DNA of 42,970 nt. It comes from Lachnoclostridium sp. UBA3262. Its GTDB lineage: Bacteria; Bacillota; Clostridia; Lachnospirales; Lachnospiraceae. The position numbers and the translations under genes are program-made. The stretch spans positions 49,661 through 92,630 of the forward strand of contig DEUM01000063.1 of the NCBI GenBank assembly GCA_002362575.1, in the 5' to 3' direction. Under the pieces are notes generated by a model that was given only the letters and a program-made list of their open reading frames with translations, made no database searches and was not told where the DNA came from. Each line of letters opens with the position of its first letter. Positions within the stretch are counted from its first letter, which is position 1. Positions 17,776 to 25,904 of this stretch are shown one piece after another.

Positions 17776-18552
17776 CTATGCCTGCAGCACTGCCTGCTTC
17801 ATTTCAGAAACATATTGTTTTACATAAGGGACAGATTTGTCGCCATATTTGGCAACAATTTTTACGATGGCACTGCCAACGATGGCGCCGTCGGATACGG
17901 CTGCCATCTCCTTTGCCTGTTCCGGTGTGGATATACCAAAGCCGACTGCACAAGGAATCTCTTTTACTTCCTTTACCTTCTGAATTAAGTCCGCAATTCC
18001 CGTATTGATTTCTGCGCGCACTCCGGTAACTCCCATAGAAGATACACAATAGACGAACCCCTCTGCCTCTTTCGCGATCATGCGCACACGGTCTGAAGAA
18101 GTCGGTGCAATCATCGAAATGACTGTCACGTCATAGCGGGAAAAGACGGACTGGATTTCCTCTTTCTCCTCAAACGGTACGTCCGGTACAATAATCCCGC
18201 TCACACCACATTCCTTCGCCCTCTTTGCAAATTTTTCCACACCATACACATAAACGGGATTGATATAAGTCATGAATACAATCGGAACTTCCAACTGCCC
18301 GGAGACAGACATAACCATGTCAAAAATTTTATCCGTTGTCGTGCCGGATTCCAGAGCCCGCAGGTCAGCCTCCTGGATGACTGGTCCCTCCGCCACCGGA
18401 TCGGAAAATGGAATCCCGATTTCAATCAAATCAGCTCCCGCCTCCTGCATGGCTGTCAGAAGCTCCTTCGTTGTCTCCAAATCCGGATCTCCCGCCGTAA
18501 TAAATGGAATAAATGCCTTTTCATTCTCAAATACCTGCTCAATTCTATTCAT
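17776..18552 (-). CDS. trpA: tryptophan synthase alpha chain
   Basis: Releases glyceraldehyde 3-phosphate from indole-3-glycerol phosphate, passing indole to TrpB. The frame is open to 18591, but the ATG at 18552 follows GGGGGG and starts the conserved MNRIEQVF, giving 258 residues. FITAGDP is near the N-terminus; IEIGIPFSDP contains the catalytic Glu (Glu49 in E. coli numbering). Asp60 of E. coli is replaced by Glu here (DPVAEGP), a conservative change I recall in other clostridial TrpA. Phosphate-binding GFGIS and a GSAIV stretch are near the C-terminus. It overlaps trpB by eight bases (ATGAATAG), so coupled translation of the two subunits is likely. It is the last trp gene; the large palindrome begins directly after it. 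Confidence 0.97.
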   Translation of the reverse strand: MNRIEQVFENEKAFIPFITAGDPDLETTKELLTAMQEAGADLIEIGIPFSDPVAEGPVIQEADLRALESGTTTDKIFDMVMSVSGQLEVPIVFMTYINPVYVYGVEKFAKRAKECGVSGIIVPDVPFEEKEEIQSVFSRYDVTVISMIAPTSSDRVRMIAKEAEGFVYCVSSMGVTGVRAEINTGIADLIQKVKEVKEIPCAVGFGISTPEQAKEMAAVSDGAIVGSAIVKIVAKYGDKSVPYVKQYVSEMKQAVLQA

Positions 18553-19729
18553 AAATCTCAACCCCCCTGTATCTGGCAATTGCCGCGACATCCTTGTCGC
18601 CGCGCCCCGAAATATTTACTACAATAATTTTGTCCTTATCCATTGTCTTAGCCAGCTTTCTGGCGTGAGCCAGCGCATGGGAACTCTCAATCGCCGGAAT
18701 AATTCCTTCAATGCGGGACAAATACTCAAATGCTTCTACTGCCTCATCATCGGTTATCGAAACGTAGGAAGCACGCCCTGTGTCGTACAGATTTGCATGC
18801 TCTGGCCCGATACCGGGATAATCCAGCCCTGCCGAAATGGAATACACTGGAGCAATCTGCCCATACTCATCCTGGCAGAAATAAGATTTCATTCCATGAA
18901 ACACTCCCAGCGTACCAGTCGCAATCGTAGCAGCGGTATCCGCCGTATGAATCCCCCGCCCGGCAGCCTCACAGCCAATTAACTGCACTTCTTTATCCGG
19001 AATAAATTCATAAAATGCTCCCATGGCGTTACTGCCGCCTCCGACGCAGGCCAGCACGGCATCCGGCAGCCTGCCTTCCTTTTCCAGAATCTGCTCCTTA
19101 ATTTCTTTTCCGATGACACTCTGAAAATCACGCACAATCGTCGGAAATGGATGTGGCCCCATGACCGAGCCGATAACGTAATGGGTATCATCAATCCTTC
19201 TCGTCCACTCCCGCAGTGTCTCATTTACAGCGTCCTTTAACGTCTGTGTGCCACTCGTCACCGGATGAACCTTTGCCCCGAGAAGCTCCATGCGAAATAC
19301 ATTCAAGGCCTGCCTGTCTGTGTCAACCTTTCCCATGTAGATTTCACATTCCATACCAAGCAGCGCTGCCACTGTCGCCGTCGCCACACCATGCTGTCCT
19401 GCGCCTGTTTCAGCAATCAAGCGGGTCTTTCCCATTTTTTTTGCCAACAGCGCCTGCCCCAGCGCATTGTTCAGTTTGTGGGAGCCCGTATGGTTCAAAT
19501 CCTCCCGCTTCAAATAAATTTTTGCACCTCCCAAATCCTCTGTCATATGCTCTGCAAAATATAATATAGATGGACGGCCGACATAATTTTTTAGTAAATC
19601 TTCATATTCCCGAATAAAATCTGCATCCTTTTTATAGTACTCATAAGCTTTTTCTAATTCTATTACCGCATTCATCAATGTTTCCGGAATATACTGTCCT
19701 CCATGAATTCCGAATCTTCCCTTTGACAT
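18545..19729 (-). CDS. trpB: tryptophan synthase beta chain
   Basis: Joins indole and L-serine to make L-tryptophan with pyridoxal phosphate. I use the ATG at 19729 (MSKGRFGIHGGQYIPE is the family N-terminus); an upstream ATG at 19756 lies inside the end of trpF. 394 residues. The PLP lysine is about Lys85 in NHTGSHKLNNA, the catalytic Glu about 107 in AETGAGQHG, and the PLP phosphate loop is GGGSNAMG. This is the TrpB1 type that works with TrpA. It starts ten bases after the trpF stop and overlaps trpA. Confidence 0.97.
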   Translation of the reverse strand: MSKGRFGIHGGQYIPETLMNAVIELEKAYEYYKKDADFIREYEDLLKNYVGRPSILYFAEHMTEDLGGAKIYLKREDLNHTGSHKLNNALGQALLAKKMGKTRLIAETGAGQHGVATATVAALLGMECEIYMGKVDTDRQALNVFRMELLGAKVHPVTSGTQTLKDAVNETLREWTRRIDDTHYVIGSVMGPHPFPTIVRDFQSVIGKEIKEQILEKEGRLPDAVLACVGGGSNAMGAFYEFIPDKEVQLIGCEAAGRGIHTADTAATIATGTLGVFHGMKSYFCQDEYGQIAPVYSISAGLDYPGIGPEHANLYDTGRASYVSITDDEAVEAFEYLSRIEGIIPAIESSHALAHARKLAKTMDKDKIIVVNISGRGDKDVAAIARYRGVEIYE

Positions 19730-19739
19730 AACTTCTTTC

Positions 19740-20357
19740 TCATCCTTTCTCTGCATGGGCAGTTCTTATCAATTGCCCCATTTTTATTTTATCTTTTACC
19801 CCGCCGGTTTCTGCCCCACTGCTGACATCCACTGCGTAGCAGCCAGTTTTTACCGCCTTTTCAATATTCGTGCAGTCGATTCCCCCTGCCAGAAAGTAGG
19901 GATGTTTTAAATTGGGTGGAATCATTTCCCATGAAAATGTCTGTCCGGTACCGCCATATCCTTCTTCACTAAAGGTATCAAAGAGCAGATATTCACAGGA
20001 TAATTTGTCTGCCTGAAGGCAGTCCCTTTCACTTTTTACCCTCACTGCCTTTATAATTGGCATAGGAACACATTTTTTCAGCTCCCGGATAACCTCCTCG
20101 TTCTCGTCACCGTGAAGCTGAATCCAGTCAAACGCCCCCTGCGCTGCACATACTGCTATCTCGGACACTGGCTGGTTGACAAAGACGCCAACAGCAGGAA
20201 TGTCTCTCCTAAGCTTTTCCCTGAGGATGACCGCCTCTCCGACAGAAACCCTTCGTCTGCTTGGTGCCATAATGAATCCGGCAAAATCCGGGCTCAATTC
20301 ATTGGCATAAGCAATGTCCTCCTCCCGCCGGAGACCACATATTTTAATTTTTGGCAT
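19740..20357 (-). CDS. trpF: phosphoribosylanthranilate isomerase
   Basis: Carries out the Amadori rearrangement of N-(5-phosphoribosyl)-anthranilate to CdRP. It has 205 residues in a TIM barrel. The catalytic Cys7 is in KIKICGL and the catalytic Asp about 127 in LLFDT. The C-terminal phosphate-binding motifs are FLAGGI and VDVSSGAE. It overlaps the end of trpC by 14 bases and has GGAGGTG nine bases before the ATG, within trpC. TrpF is a separate gene here rather than fused to TrpC. Confidence 0.96.
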   Translation of the reverse strand: MPKIKICGLRREEDIAYANELSPDFAGFIMAPSRRRVSVGEAVILREKLRRDIPAVGVFVNQPVSEIAVCAAQGAFDWIQLHGDENEEVIRELKKCVPMPIIKAVRVKSERDCLQADKLSCEYLLFDTFSEEGYGGTGQTFSWEMIPPNLKHPYFLAGGIDCTNIEKAVKTGCYAVDVSSGAETGGVKDKIKMGQLIRTAHAEKG

Positions 20358-21144
20358 TTTCTATGGCACCTCCATTTAACTCCCGGAGTTTTTGTCCCTT
20401 ATCCGCACTTTTCATCAATGTTTCTCCGATAAGCACTGCATCTACCTTTCCTTTTTCCAGTTCCACTATATCCGCCCTCGTCTGTATTCCGCTTTCCGCT
20501 ACAAATCGAATATGTTCCGGTACCTGCTCACGCAGACGGATGCCATTGTGTATATCCACTGTAAAATCTTTCAAATTCCGGTTATTTACGCCGATAATGC
20601 GTGCTCCCGCAAAAACTGCCTTTTCTATTTCGTCAGCATCATGCGCTTCCACGAGTGCGGACAATCCAAGACTGTCACATATTTCAATGTAATGCTTCAG
20701 TTGTTCTCTTTCAAGAATCGCACAAATCAAAAGCACGGCATCCGCCCCCGCCGCCTTTGCCTCATAAATCATATATTCATCCACTGTAAAATCTTTGCGA
20801 AGAATCGGAATGGAAACTTCTTTTTTAATTTCTGCCAAATAACGGATATCGCCTAAAAAGTAATCCGGCTCTGTCAAAACAGATATCGCTCCCGCACCAG
20901 CCATTTCGTACTCTTTCGCAATCGACAGATAATCAAACTCCTCCGCGATAAGGCCTTTGGAGGGAGACGCTTTTTTTACCTCACAGATAAATGAAATCTT
21001 TGGCTTTGCCAGTTCCCTCTCAAAAGGAAATCCGGTCTGTGCGTTTTTTTCCTGTGCAAGCTGCCTCATTTTCTCCAGTGGAACGTTTTTCTTTGCCTGC
21101 TCTACACGTATTTTTGTCTTTTCCGCAATCTCCTCTAATATCAT
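20344..21144 (-). CDS. trpC: indole-3-glycerol phosphate synthase
   Basis: Closes the indole ring, turning CdRP into indole-3-glycerol phosphate with loss of CO2. It has 266 residues with the family motif ICEVKKASPSKG (Glu55, Lys57), LRKDF (Lys117) and VNNRNLKDF. VAESGI and VLIGETLM form the phosphate and indole sites late in the barrel. The start overlaps the trpD stop as ATGA, and the end overlaps trpF by 14 bases. Confidence 0.97.
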   Translation of the reverse strand: MILEEIAEKTKIRVEQAKKNVPLEKMRQLAQEKNAQTGFPFERELAKPKISFICEVKKASPSKGLIAEEFDYLSIAKEYEMAGAGAISVLTEPDYFLGDIRYLAEIKKEVSIPILRKDFTVDEYMIYEAKAAGADAVLLICAILEREQLKHYIEICDSLGLSALVEAHDADEIEKAVFAGARIIGVNNRNLKDFTVDIHNGIRLREQVPEHIRFVAESGIQTRADIVELEKGKVDAVLIGETLMKSADKGQKLRELNGGAIENAKN

Positions 21145-22151
21145 ATCCCTGCTGTCTCCACAAATTCCTGCAATTTTTTATAAGCTTTTTTGCTTTCTAT
21201 CAGCTCGGCTGCCTCTTTTATTCCCTCCTCCATTGTCAAATTATCTTTTCCGATATAGATTCCAATTCCCGCATTTAATATGACAATATCTCTCTTGGCT
21301 CCAGTCTCTTTTCCCGATAGAATGTCTCTTGTAATCTGTGCATTTTCTTCCGGCGTGCCACCAACCAATTCTTCCCCTTTGCATCGTTTCATTCCAAACT
21401 GCTCTGGCGTGATTTCAAATGATGTCAGTTTGCCGTTTCTTATCTCACAGCAATGCGTCGGGCCAGTCAATGTCACCTCGTCCAGACCGTCGCTTCCACA
21501 AACGGAAATCCCCCGCTCTACCCCAAGATTACTCAGTACCTTAGCCAGCTTCTCAACCAAATTTTTATCATAAACTCCTAATAGCTGTCTTGACGCATTT
21601 GCTGGATTCGTCAGCGGTCCAAGAATATTAAATATCGTCCTCTCCTTCATTTCCTTTCGTACTGGGCCAACATTTTTCATGGAAGAATGATATTTCTGTG
21701 CGAATAGAAATGCCATCTTCGTCTGGGACAGAATCCTTTTATTTTCCTCTACTGGCAAAGACAAATTGACACCAAGATTTTCCAGTACATCTGCCGCGCC
21801 GCTTTTACTGGAAACACTCCGGTTCCCATGCTTTGCCACCGGTACCCCCGAAGCGGCAATGACAAACGCCGCCGTAGTGGATATGTTAAAAGTTCCTGCC
21901 TCATCTCCGCCGGTACCGACAATCTCAAGTACCGGGAAATCCGGCACCAAATGCGTTCCCAGCCCTCTCATTGCCTGAGCTGACGCTGTAATCTCTGTAA
22001 TCGTTTCTCCTTTCATGCGAAGCGCAGTCAGGTATGTCGCCATCTGAACCTGTGAAACCTCCCCCGACATACTCTCCTTCATAACTTCCTCTGCTTCCTC
22101 AAATGTTAAATCTGCACCGTTAATCACCTTGTGTATTGCCTCCTGTATCAT
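21141..22151 (-). CDS. trpD: anthranilate phosphoribosyltransferase
   Basis: Transfers phosphoribose from PRPP to anthranilate. The PRPP-binding GTGGDEAGTFNISTT loop, KHGNRSVSSKSGAADVLE and GPLTNPA are all present. The gene could start at GTG 22154 or ATG 22151; both fit the AAGGAG site (six or nine bases away) and I choose ATG, giving 336 residues. It begins about 27 bases after the trpG stop, the largest gap inside the operon, and has its own strong ribosome site. It is not fused to the glutaminase domain as in enteric bacteria. Confidence 0.97.
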   Translation of the reverse strand: MIQEAIHKVINGADLTFEEAEEVMKESMSGEVSQVQMATYLTALRMKGETITEITASAQAMRGLGTHLVPDFPVLEIVGTGGDEAGTFNISTTAAFVIAASGVPVAKHGNRSVSSKSGAADVLENLGVNLSLPVEENKRILSQTKMAFLFAQKYHSSMKNVGPVRKEMKERTIFNILGPLTNPANASRQLLGVYDKNLVEKLAKVLSNLGVERGISVCGSDGLDEVTLTGPTHCCEIRNGKLTSFEITPEQFGMKRCKGEELVGGTPEENAQITRDILSGKETGAKRDIVILNAGIGIYIGKDNLTMEEGIKEAAELIESKKAYKKLQEFVETAGI

Positions 22152-22178
22152 CACAAATCTCTCCTTTCTTTCTTCCTT

Positions 22179-22748
22179 TCATTCTATTTCCAAAAAATTC
22201 TGAATCATCTGTTTTCCCTGTGGAGTCAGTATTGACTCTGGATGAAACTGCACACCGTACACAGGATATCTTCTATGCCTGACTGCCATCACTTCATGAT
22301 TATCGTCCTCTGAAATCACTTCCAACTCTTTTGGAATCGTATCGATATCGGCAATCAAAGAGTGATATCTCGCCACTTTTGCCCTCTCCGGCAGCCCTCT
22401 GAAAATCGGCGTTTCCGTGTTCAGCTTCACAGTACTTTGTTTGCCATGCATAAGCTGTTTCGCATGACAAATCGACGCACCATACACTTCGCAAATTCCC
22501 TGATGCCCCAGACACACTCCAAGGATTGGGATTTTCCCTTGCAGCCGCCTCACAACTTCCTCACATACTCCGGCGTCTTTCGGATAACCCGGCCCCGGCG
22601 ACAGTATAATGTGGGAGGGGTTCATTTTCTCTATTTCCTCTACTGTCTTCTCGTCGTTCCTTATTACCCGGATATCCGGATTCAAAGTCCCGAACAATTG
22701 CACCAGATTATAGGAAAAACTGTCGTAATTATCAATCAACAGTATCAT
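22179..22748 (-). CDS. trpG: anthranilate synthase glutamine amidotransferase subunit
   Basis: Class I glutaminase of 189 residues that supplies ammonia to TrpE. Motifs are LSPGPGYPKDAG, the nucleophile Cys79 in GVCLGHQG, and His169 and Glu171 in VQFHPES. The ATG overlaps the trpE stop (ATGA), the usual coupling for equal subunit amounts. In some Firmicutes one such protein also serves p-aminobenzoate synthase; nothing here shows whether this copy does. Confidence 0.96.
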   Translation of the reverse strand: MILLIDNYDSFSYNLVQLFGTLNPDIRVIRNDEKTVEEIEKMNPSHIILSPGPGYPKDAGVCEEVVRRLQGKIPILGVCLGHQGICEVYGASICHAKQLMHGKQSTVKLNTETPIFRGLPERAKVARYHSLIADIDTIPKELEVISEDDNHEVMAVRHRRYPVYGVQFHPESILTPQGKQMIQNFLEIE

Positions 22749-24211
22749 GGCTGCACCGCCTCCTTTGCGTTCTGAATCGCCAGCATAACCGCCTTTGCCT
22801 TATTTGCCGATTCCTCATATTCCATATCCGGCTTACTGTCTGCTACAATACCGCCGCCTGCCTGCACATACACCTTACCGTTCTTTTTCACTGCCATGCG
22901 GATGGCAATACAGGTATCTAAGTTTCCGCTGAAATCAATATATCCAAGTGCTCCACCATAAATCCCCCTCGGCTCGGTTTCCAACTCATCAATAATTTCG
23001 CAGGCACGTATTTTCGGAGCACCAGAGAGCGTCCCTGCCGGAAGTACCGCTTGAATCGCATCCAGCGCATCCTTTTCCTCTCGGATATCGCCCTCCACCT
23101 GAGAACATATATGCATAATTTTGGAATATTTGTGTATCATCTTGTAACTCGTTACCTCGACTGAGCCAAATTTTGAAATTCTTCCCAAGTCATTTCTTCC
23201 CAAGTCTACCAGCATATTGTGTTCGGAAAGTTCCTTCTCGTCCTGAAGCAAATCCTTTACCAATGCCTCATCTTCTTTTTCATCCCTGCCCCTAGGCCGG
23301 GAACCGGCTACCGGAAATGTGACAAGTCTTCCATCCTGAAGCCTTACCAGTGTTTCCGGTGAGGTACTCATAAGCTCTACATCATCCATGTTCATATATA
23401 CCATATAAGGGGAAGGATTCGTCGTCCTTAATACCCGGTACGGATTAATCAGGCTTCCCTCGTAATCACTGACAAACTGCCTTGATATAACTGCCTGAAA
23501 AATATCGCCATCCCGGATATATTCTCTCGTCCTTTCTACCATGGCTGCATATTCTTCCTTTGAAACATTGCATGAGAATTTTACTTTGTCATAAACCTTC
23601 TCCTCTGTAAGCGGTGTATTATCTCCAATCATGGAAATAATTCCCTTTATATCTGCCTTCGCCTTCGCATAATTTTCTTCCAGCTTATCTCCTGTCCTGA
23701 CATTCGCTACGATTACAATTTTCTGCTTTAAGTGGTCATAGGAAATCACTTTGTCAAAAAGCATCAAGTCGTAGTCCGAGAAAGCCCCTCTCTTAATGTT
23801 CAGCTTTGGTTCAGCATGAGCTATCATCGCATAGGAGAAATATCCGACAAATCCTCCGGCAAATGGCGGCATGCCATCTACCTTTGGCGCTCTGTAACTT
23901 TTCAGTATGTTCCGAATCACATCAAGGGAATCCTCTGTCTGGATTTTCCTCTCTTTTCCCTTTTCTGAGATAGTAACCTGGTTTTCTCTACAGGAAACCC
24001 TCATAATCGGATCGTAACCAAGAAAGGAGTAGCGTCCCCACTTTTCTCCACCCTCTATACTTTCTAATAAATAAAATAACTTTTTACTTTTTGCAATTTT
24101 GCGAAGAAGTAATATCGGCGTTACAACGTCCGCGTAAATTTCTTCCTGAATCGGTACGAGATTGTATCCGCTTGATATGCTCTTTACTTCTTCTATACTT
24201 GGTTTCACCAT
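22745..24211 (-). CDS. trpE: anthranilate synthase component I
   Basis: Converts chorismate and ammonia to anthranilate, the first step of the pathway. The frame is open to 24274, but AGGAGG lies five bases before the ATG at 24211 (MVKPSIEEVK), which gives 488 residues. LLESIEGGEKWGRYSFLG near the N-terminus is the region that binds tryptophan for feedback inhibition (LLES motif). The chorismate-binding domain shows NPSPYMVYM, STSPETLV, AGTLSGAPKIRACEIIDELE and RGIYGGALGYIDFSGNLDTCIAIR. It is the first gene of the operon, placed after a long T-box leader. TrpE and PabB are similar, but the complete trp context settles the call. Confidence 0.97.
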   Translation of the reverse strand: MVKPSIEEVKSISSGYNLVPIQEEIYADVVTPILLLRKIAKSKKLFYLLESIEGGEKWGRYSFLGYDPIMRVSCRENQVTISEKGKERKIQTEDSLDVIRNILKSYRAPKVDGMPPFAGGFVGYFSYAMIAHAEPKLNIKRGAFSDYDLMLFDKVISYDHLKQKIVIVANVRTGDKLEENYAKAKADIKGIISMIGDNTPLTEEKVYDKVKFSCNVSKEEYAAMVERTREYIRDGDIFQAVISRQFVSDYEGSLINPYRVLRTTNPSPYMVYMNMDDVELMSTSPETLVRLQDGRLVTFPVAGSRPRGRDEKEDEALVKDLLQDEKELSEHNMLVDLGRNDLGRISKFGSVEVTSYKMIHKYSKIMHICSQVEGDIREEKDALDAIQAVLPAGTLSGAPKIRACEIIDELETEPRGIYGGALGYIDFSGNLDTCIAIRMAVKKNGKVYVQAGGGIVADSKPDMEYEESANKAKAVMLAIQNAKEAVQP

Positions 24212-24310
24212 GTCTTCCTCCTTTCCGAGAACGTTTGTGTGCGTTTGCATGCGCTTATGTGCGCACCTCCGCATCCTTCGGATGCAGAGGTCGTGGGCTT
24301 CGCCCTATGC

Positions 24311-24368
24311 GCGAATAATAAAGAAAATTTCCTCTGTGCGAGCACAGGAAATTTTCTTTATTATTCGC
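24311..24368 (-). terminator. long hairpin in the trp leader between the T-box and trpE
   Basis: A nearly perfect inverted repeat: left arm GCGAATAATAAAG then AAAATTTC, right arm its complement, with CTGTGC / GCACAG at the top and a 2-base bulge. On the minus strand the upper GC stem is followed by TTTTCTTTATTATT, so it can act as an intrinsic terminator. It lies about 30 bases downstream of the T-box terminator and 100 bases before trpE. It could instead be a mobile palindromic repeat. Confidence 0.6.
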
Positions 24369-24396
24369 ACGCACGGCTCATTGCCTGCACGCAAAG

Positions 24397-24706
24397 AGAG
24401 CTCTTGTCCCTTCCTGTGTATAGGAAAGGGACAAGAGCTCTGAAAAGTCTCCTGCGGTACCACCCAAATTGATTACGTAGTAATCCACTCAATCATGCAC
24501 TATCATGCACTCCTGTAGATAACGGTTCAGGTCTCCGTCAGCGTCTACTCTTTCATCTGGTTTCTGTTTATAAAACCAATAACGAAAATTTCAAGCTGCC
24601 CTCCCGAGTCCATTCACTATCTATGTGCTATTGCCTCGCACCACCCGGCAACTCTCTGAAAACACAATGGATACCTACTACTCTCGGTCAACGGTTTTTT
24701 ATTCTT
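24397..24706 (-). promoter_or_regulatory. T-box riboswitch of the trp operon (tRNA-Trp, UGG specifier)
   Basis: Reading down the minus strand from about 24706, Stem I contains AGAGAGTTGCCGGGTGGTGC (apical region) and the specifier context GTGAATGGACTC, with UGG at 24610-24612, a Trp codon. The T-box sequence GGGTGGTACCGC (about 24454-24465) holds the UGGU that pairs with the tRNA acceptor end. GTCCCT downstream can pair with it as antiterminator or join the terminator hairpin AGAGCTCTTGTCCC...GGGACAAGAGCTCT (24397-24441). Uncharged tRNA-Trp would favour antitermination and trp expression. The terminator stem is long, but the RNA after it reads CTTTGCG with only three U. Confidence 0.93.
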
Positions 24707-24712
24707 TTTTAC

Positions 24713-24741
24713 AGTATACTCATAATAAAGAAAAATGTCAA
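24713..24741 (-). promoter_or_regulatory. sigma-A promoter of the trp operon
   Basis: TTGACA (24736-24741), 17 bases, TATACT (24713-24718) on the minus strand. It places the start of RNA near 24706, directly before the T-box Stem I. The -35 begins nine bases after the stop of the upstream secreted-protein gene and I see no GC-rich terminator between them, so read-through into the T-box leader is possible. Confidence 0.9.
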
Positions 24742-24749
24742 ATACTTTT

Positions 24750-25889
24750 TTAAAATTTTTTACTACGCTTTTTCACTTCTCCCCTTACTTTGATTACCTT
24801 GAATCTGGAATACCAGTCCCATGCGCACAAAAGATAAATATCACCCTTTTTATTTACCATCATGGCATGCACATACCCCGGAAGATACTTTTTCATGTAT
24901 TTACTATCCTTCGCACTAAGTATACAGATATTCTTTTTTGTCTGCATATGGTAACTGTATAAACCATTGATTGTTATATAATATAGCTTATTTCCTCTGA
25001 GTGTTACTCTGTTACAATTTTCTCTATGGGGAAGAAAACCTTCGTCATCTGGGTGATCCAGATGTCCATACTCGAACTCTGGATTCTCTATTACTACCTG
25101 TACTTCCTTTGCTCCTTTCTTCATTCTGCGGTAACACAGCTTTCTCGTAAGATGATTATATGCAGAGTTTGAAGTGGACTCCATGTCCATTCCATAAATA
25201 TATTTTTGGCTCATTCCCTCTACCTGAAAGTCACAGTCATATTTTTTTTCTATCCTATTCTTTTTCGTATTATATATCAGTACACGGTAACCGATAGTTT
25301 CACTATATGTCTTCTCATGCCTCTCAATTCGCAGACCAATTCTGTTTTTTGATATATAGTAGCATTTCATATGATTAGGACTACCGGAACTCTTTGTTAA
25401 GCTTTTGATATATTTGTTTTTACTCAGATTGATTCTTTTTACCTTATCCTTTGTCAGGGAAAACCGATATAAGCTAATCTTATTGCCAAAATCAGAATCC
25501 GGAATATACAGATACTTACCCTTTGAATCAAAACAGCCGTCACCCAGGGAAAATTCATTTATTTTTTGTAATACCTTTTGCTGTTCTCCGTTATCTTTTT
25601 TCCCTACAATGGTCTTCCTTCTTTTTAATTTGCTCCCTTTCAAAAAGTAAGTATACAGTCTGAACTTATAGTTCCATTTCCCTGTTGATTCCTTTTGTTC
25701 CCACAAATAAAAAGCACTCTCTGTTTTCCCTAATTGCCGTATATTCCGACAGCCGTTTCCTTCCTCCATACCCCTTGTCTCGGATGCCTTATATGCTTTT
25801 TCCTTTACTTTTGCCATAACAGGCTCTGGTGCTGTCAAACAGCATAACAGCATAACCGCCATAAGCATACTTATCATTTTTTCTCTCAT
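24750..25889 (-). CDS. secreted protein of unknown function, possibly beta-propeller
   Basis: The ATG at 25889 has AAGGAG eight bases upstream, whereas the ATG at 25895 is only two bases from it, so I choose 25889 (379 residues). A signal peptide is clear (hydrophobic about 5-20, probable cut after PVMA). The mature part is very basic and repeats short strand patterns with Tyr: FYLWEQKE, KYLYIPDSD, ISLYRFSLTKDKVKRI, KYIYGMDM, KLYYITINGLYSY, GDIYLLCAW. This looks like a beta-propeller fold, but I recognise no named family. It begins 15 bases after the subtilisin-like gene, so they are probably co-transcribed; it could be a partner, inhibitor or substrate (inferred). Confidence 0.8.
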   Translation of the reverse strand: MREKMISMLMAVMLLCCLTAPEPVMAKVKEKAYKASETRGMEEGNGCRNIRQLGKTESAFYLWEQKESTGKWNYKFRLYTYFLKGSKLKRRKTIVGKKDNGEQQKVLQKINEFSLGDGCFDSKGKYLYIPDSDFGNKISLYRFSLTKDKVKRINLSKNKYIKSLTKSSGSPNHMKCYYISKNRIGLRIERHEKTYSETIGYRVLIYNTKKNRIEKKYDCDFQVEGMSQKYIYGMDMESTSNSAYNHLTRKLCYRRMKKGAKEVQVVIENPEFEYGHLDHPDDEGFLPHRENCNRVTLRGNKLYYITINGLYSYHMQTKKNICILSAKDSKYMKKYLPGYVHAMMVNKKGDIYLLCAWDWYSRFKVIKVRGEVKKRSKKF

Positions 25890-25904
25890 AATCATTTCTC
25901 CTTC

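Noticed and set aside
20392..20856. 154-residue plus-strand frame opposite trpC
   Set aside because: Shadow of trpC; no independent evidence.
24375..24395. possible short leader peptide after the T-box terminator (ATG AGC CGT GCG TGC GAA TAA)
   Set aside because: No tryptophan codons and no ribosome site at normal distance; the T-box already explains control.
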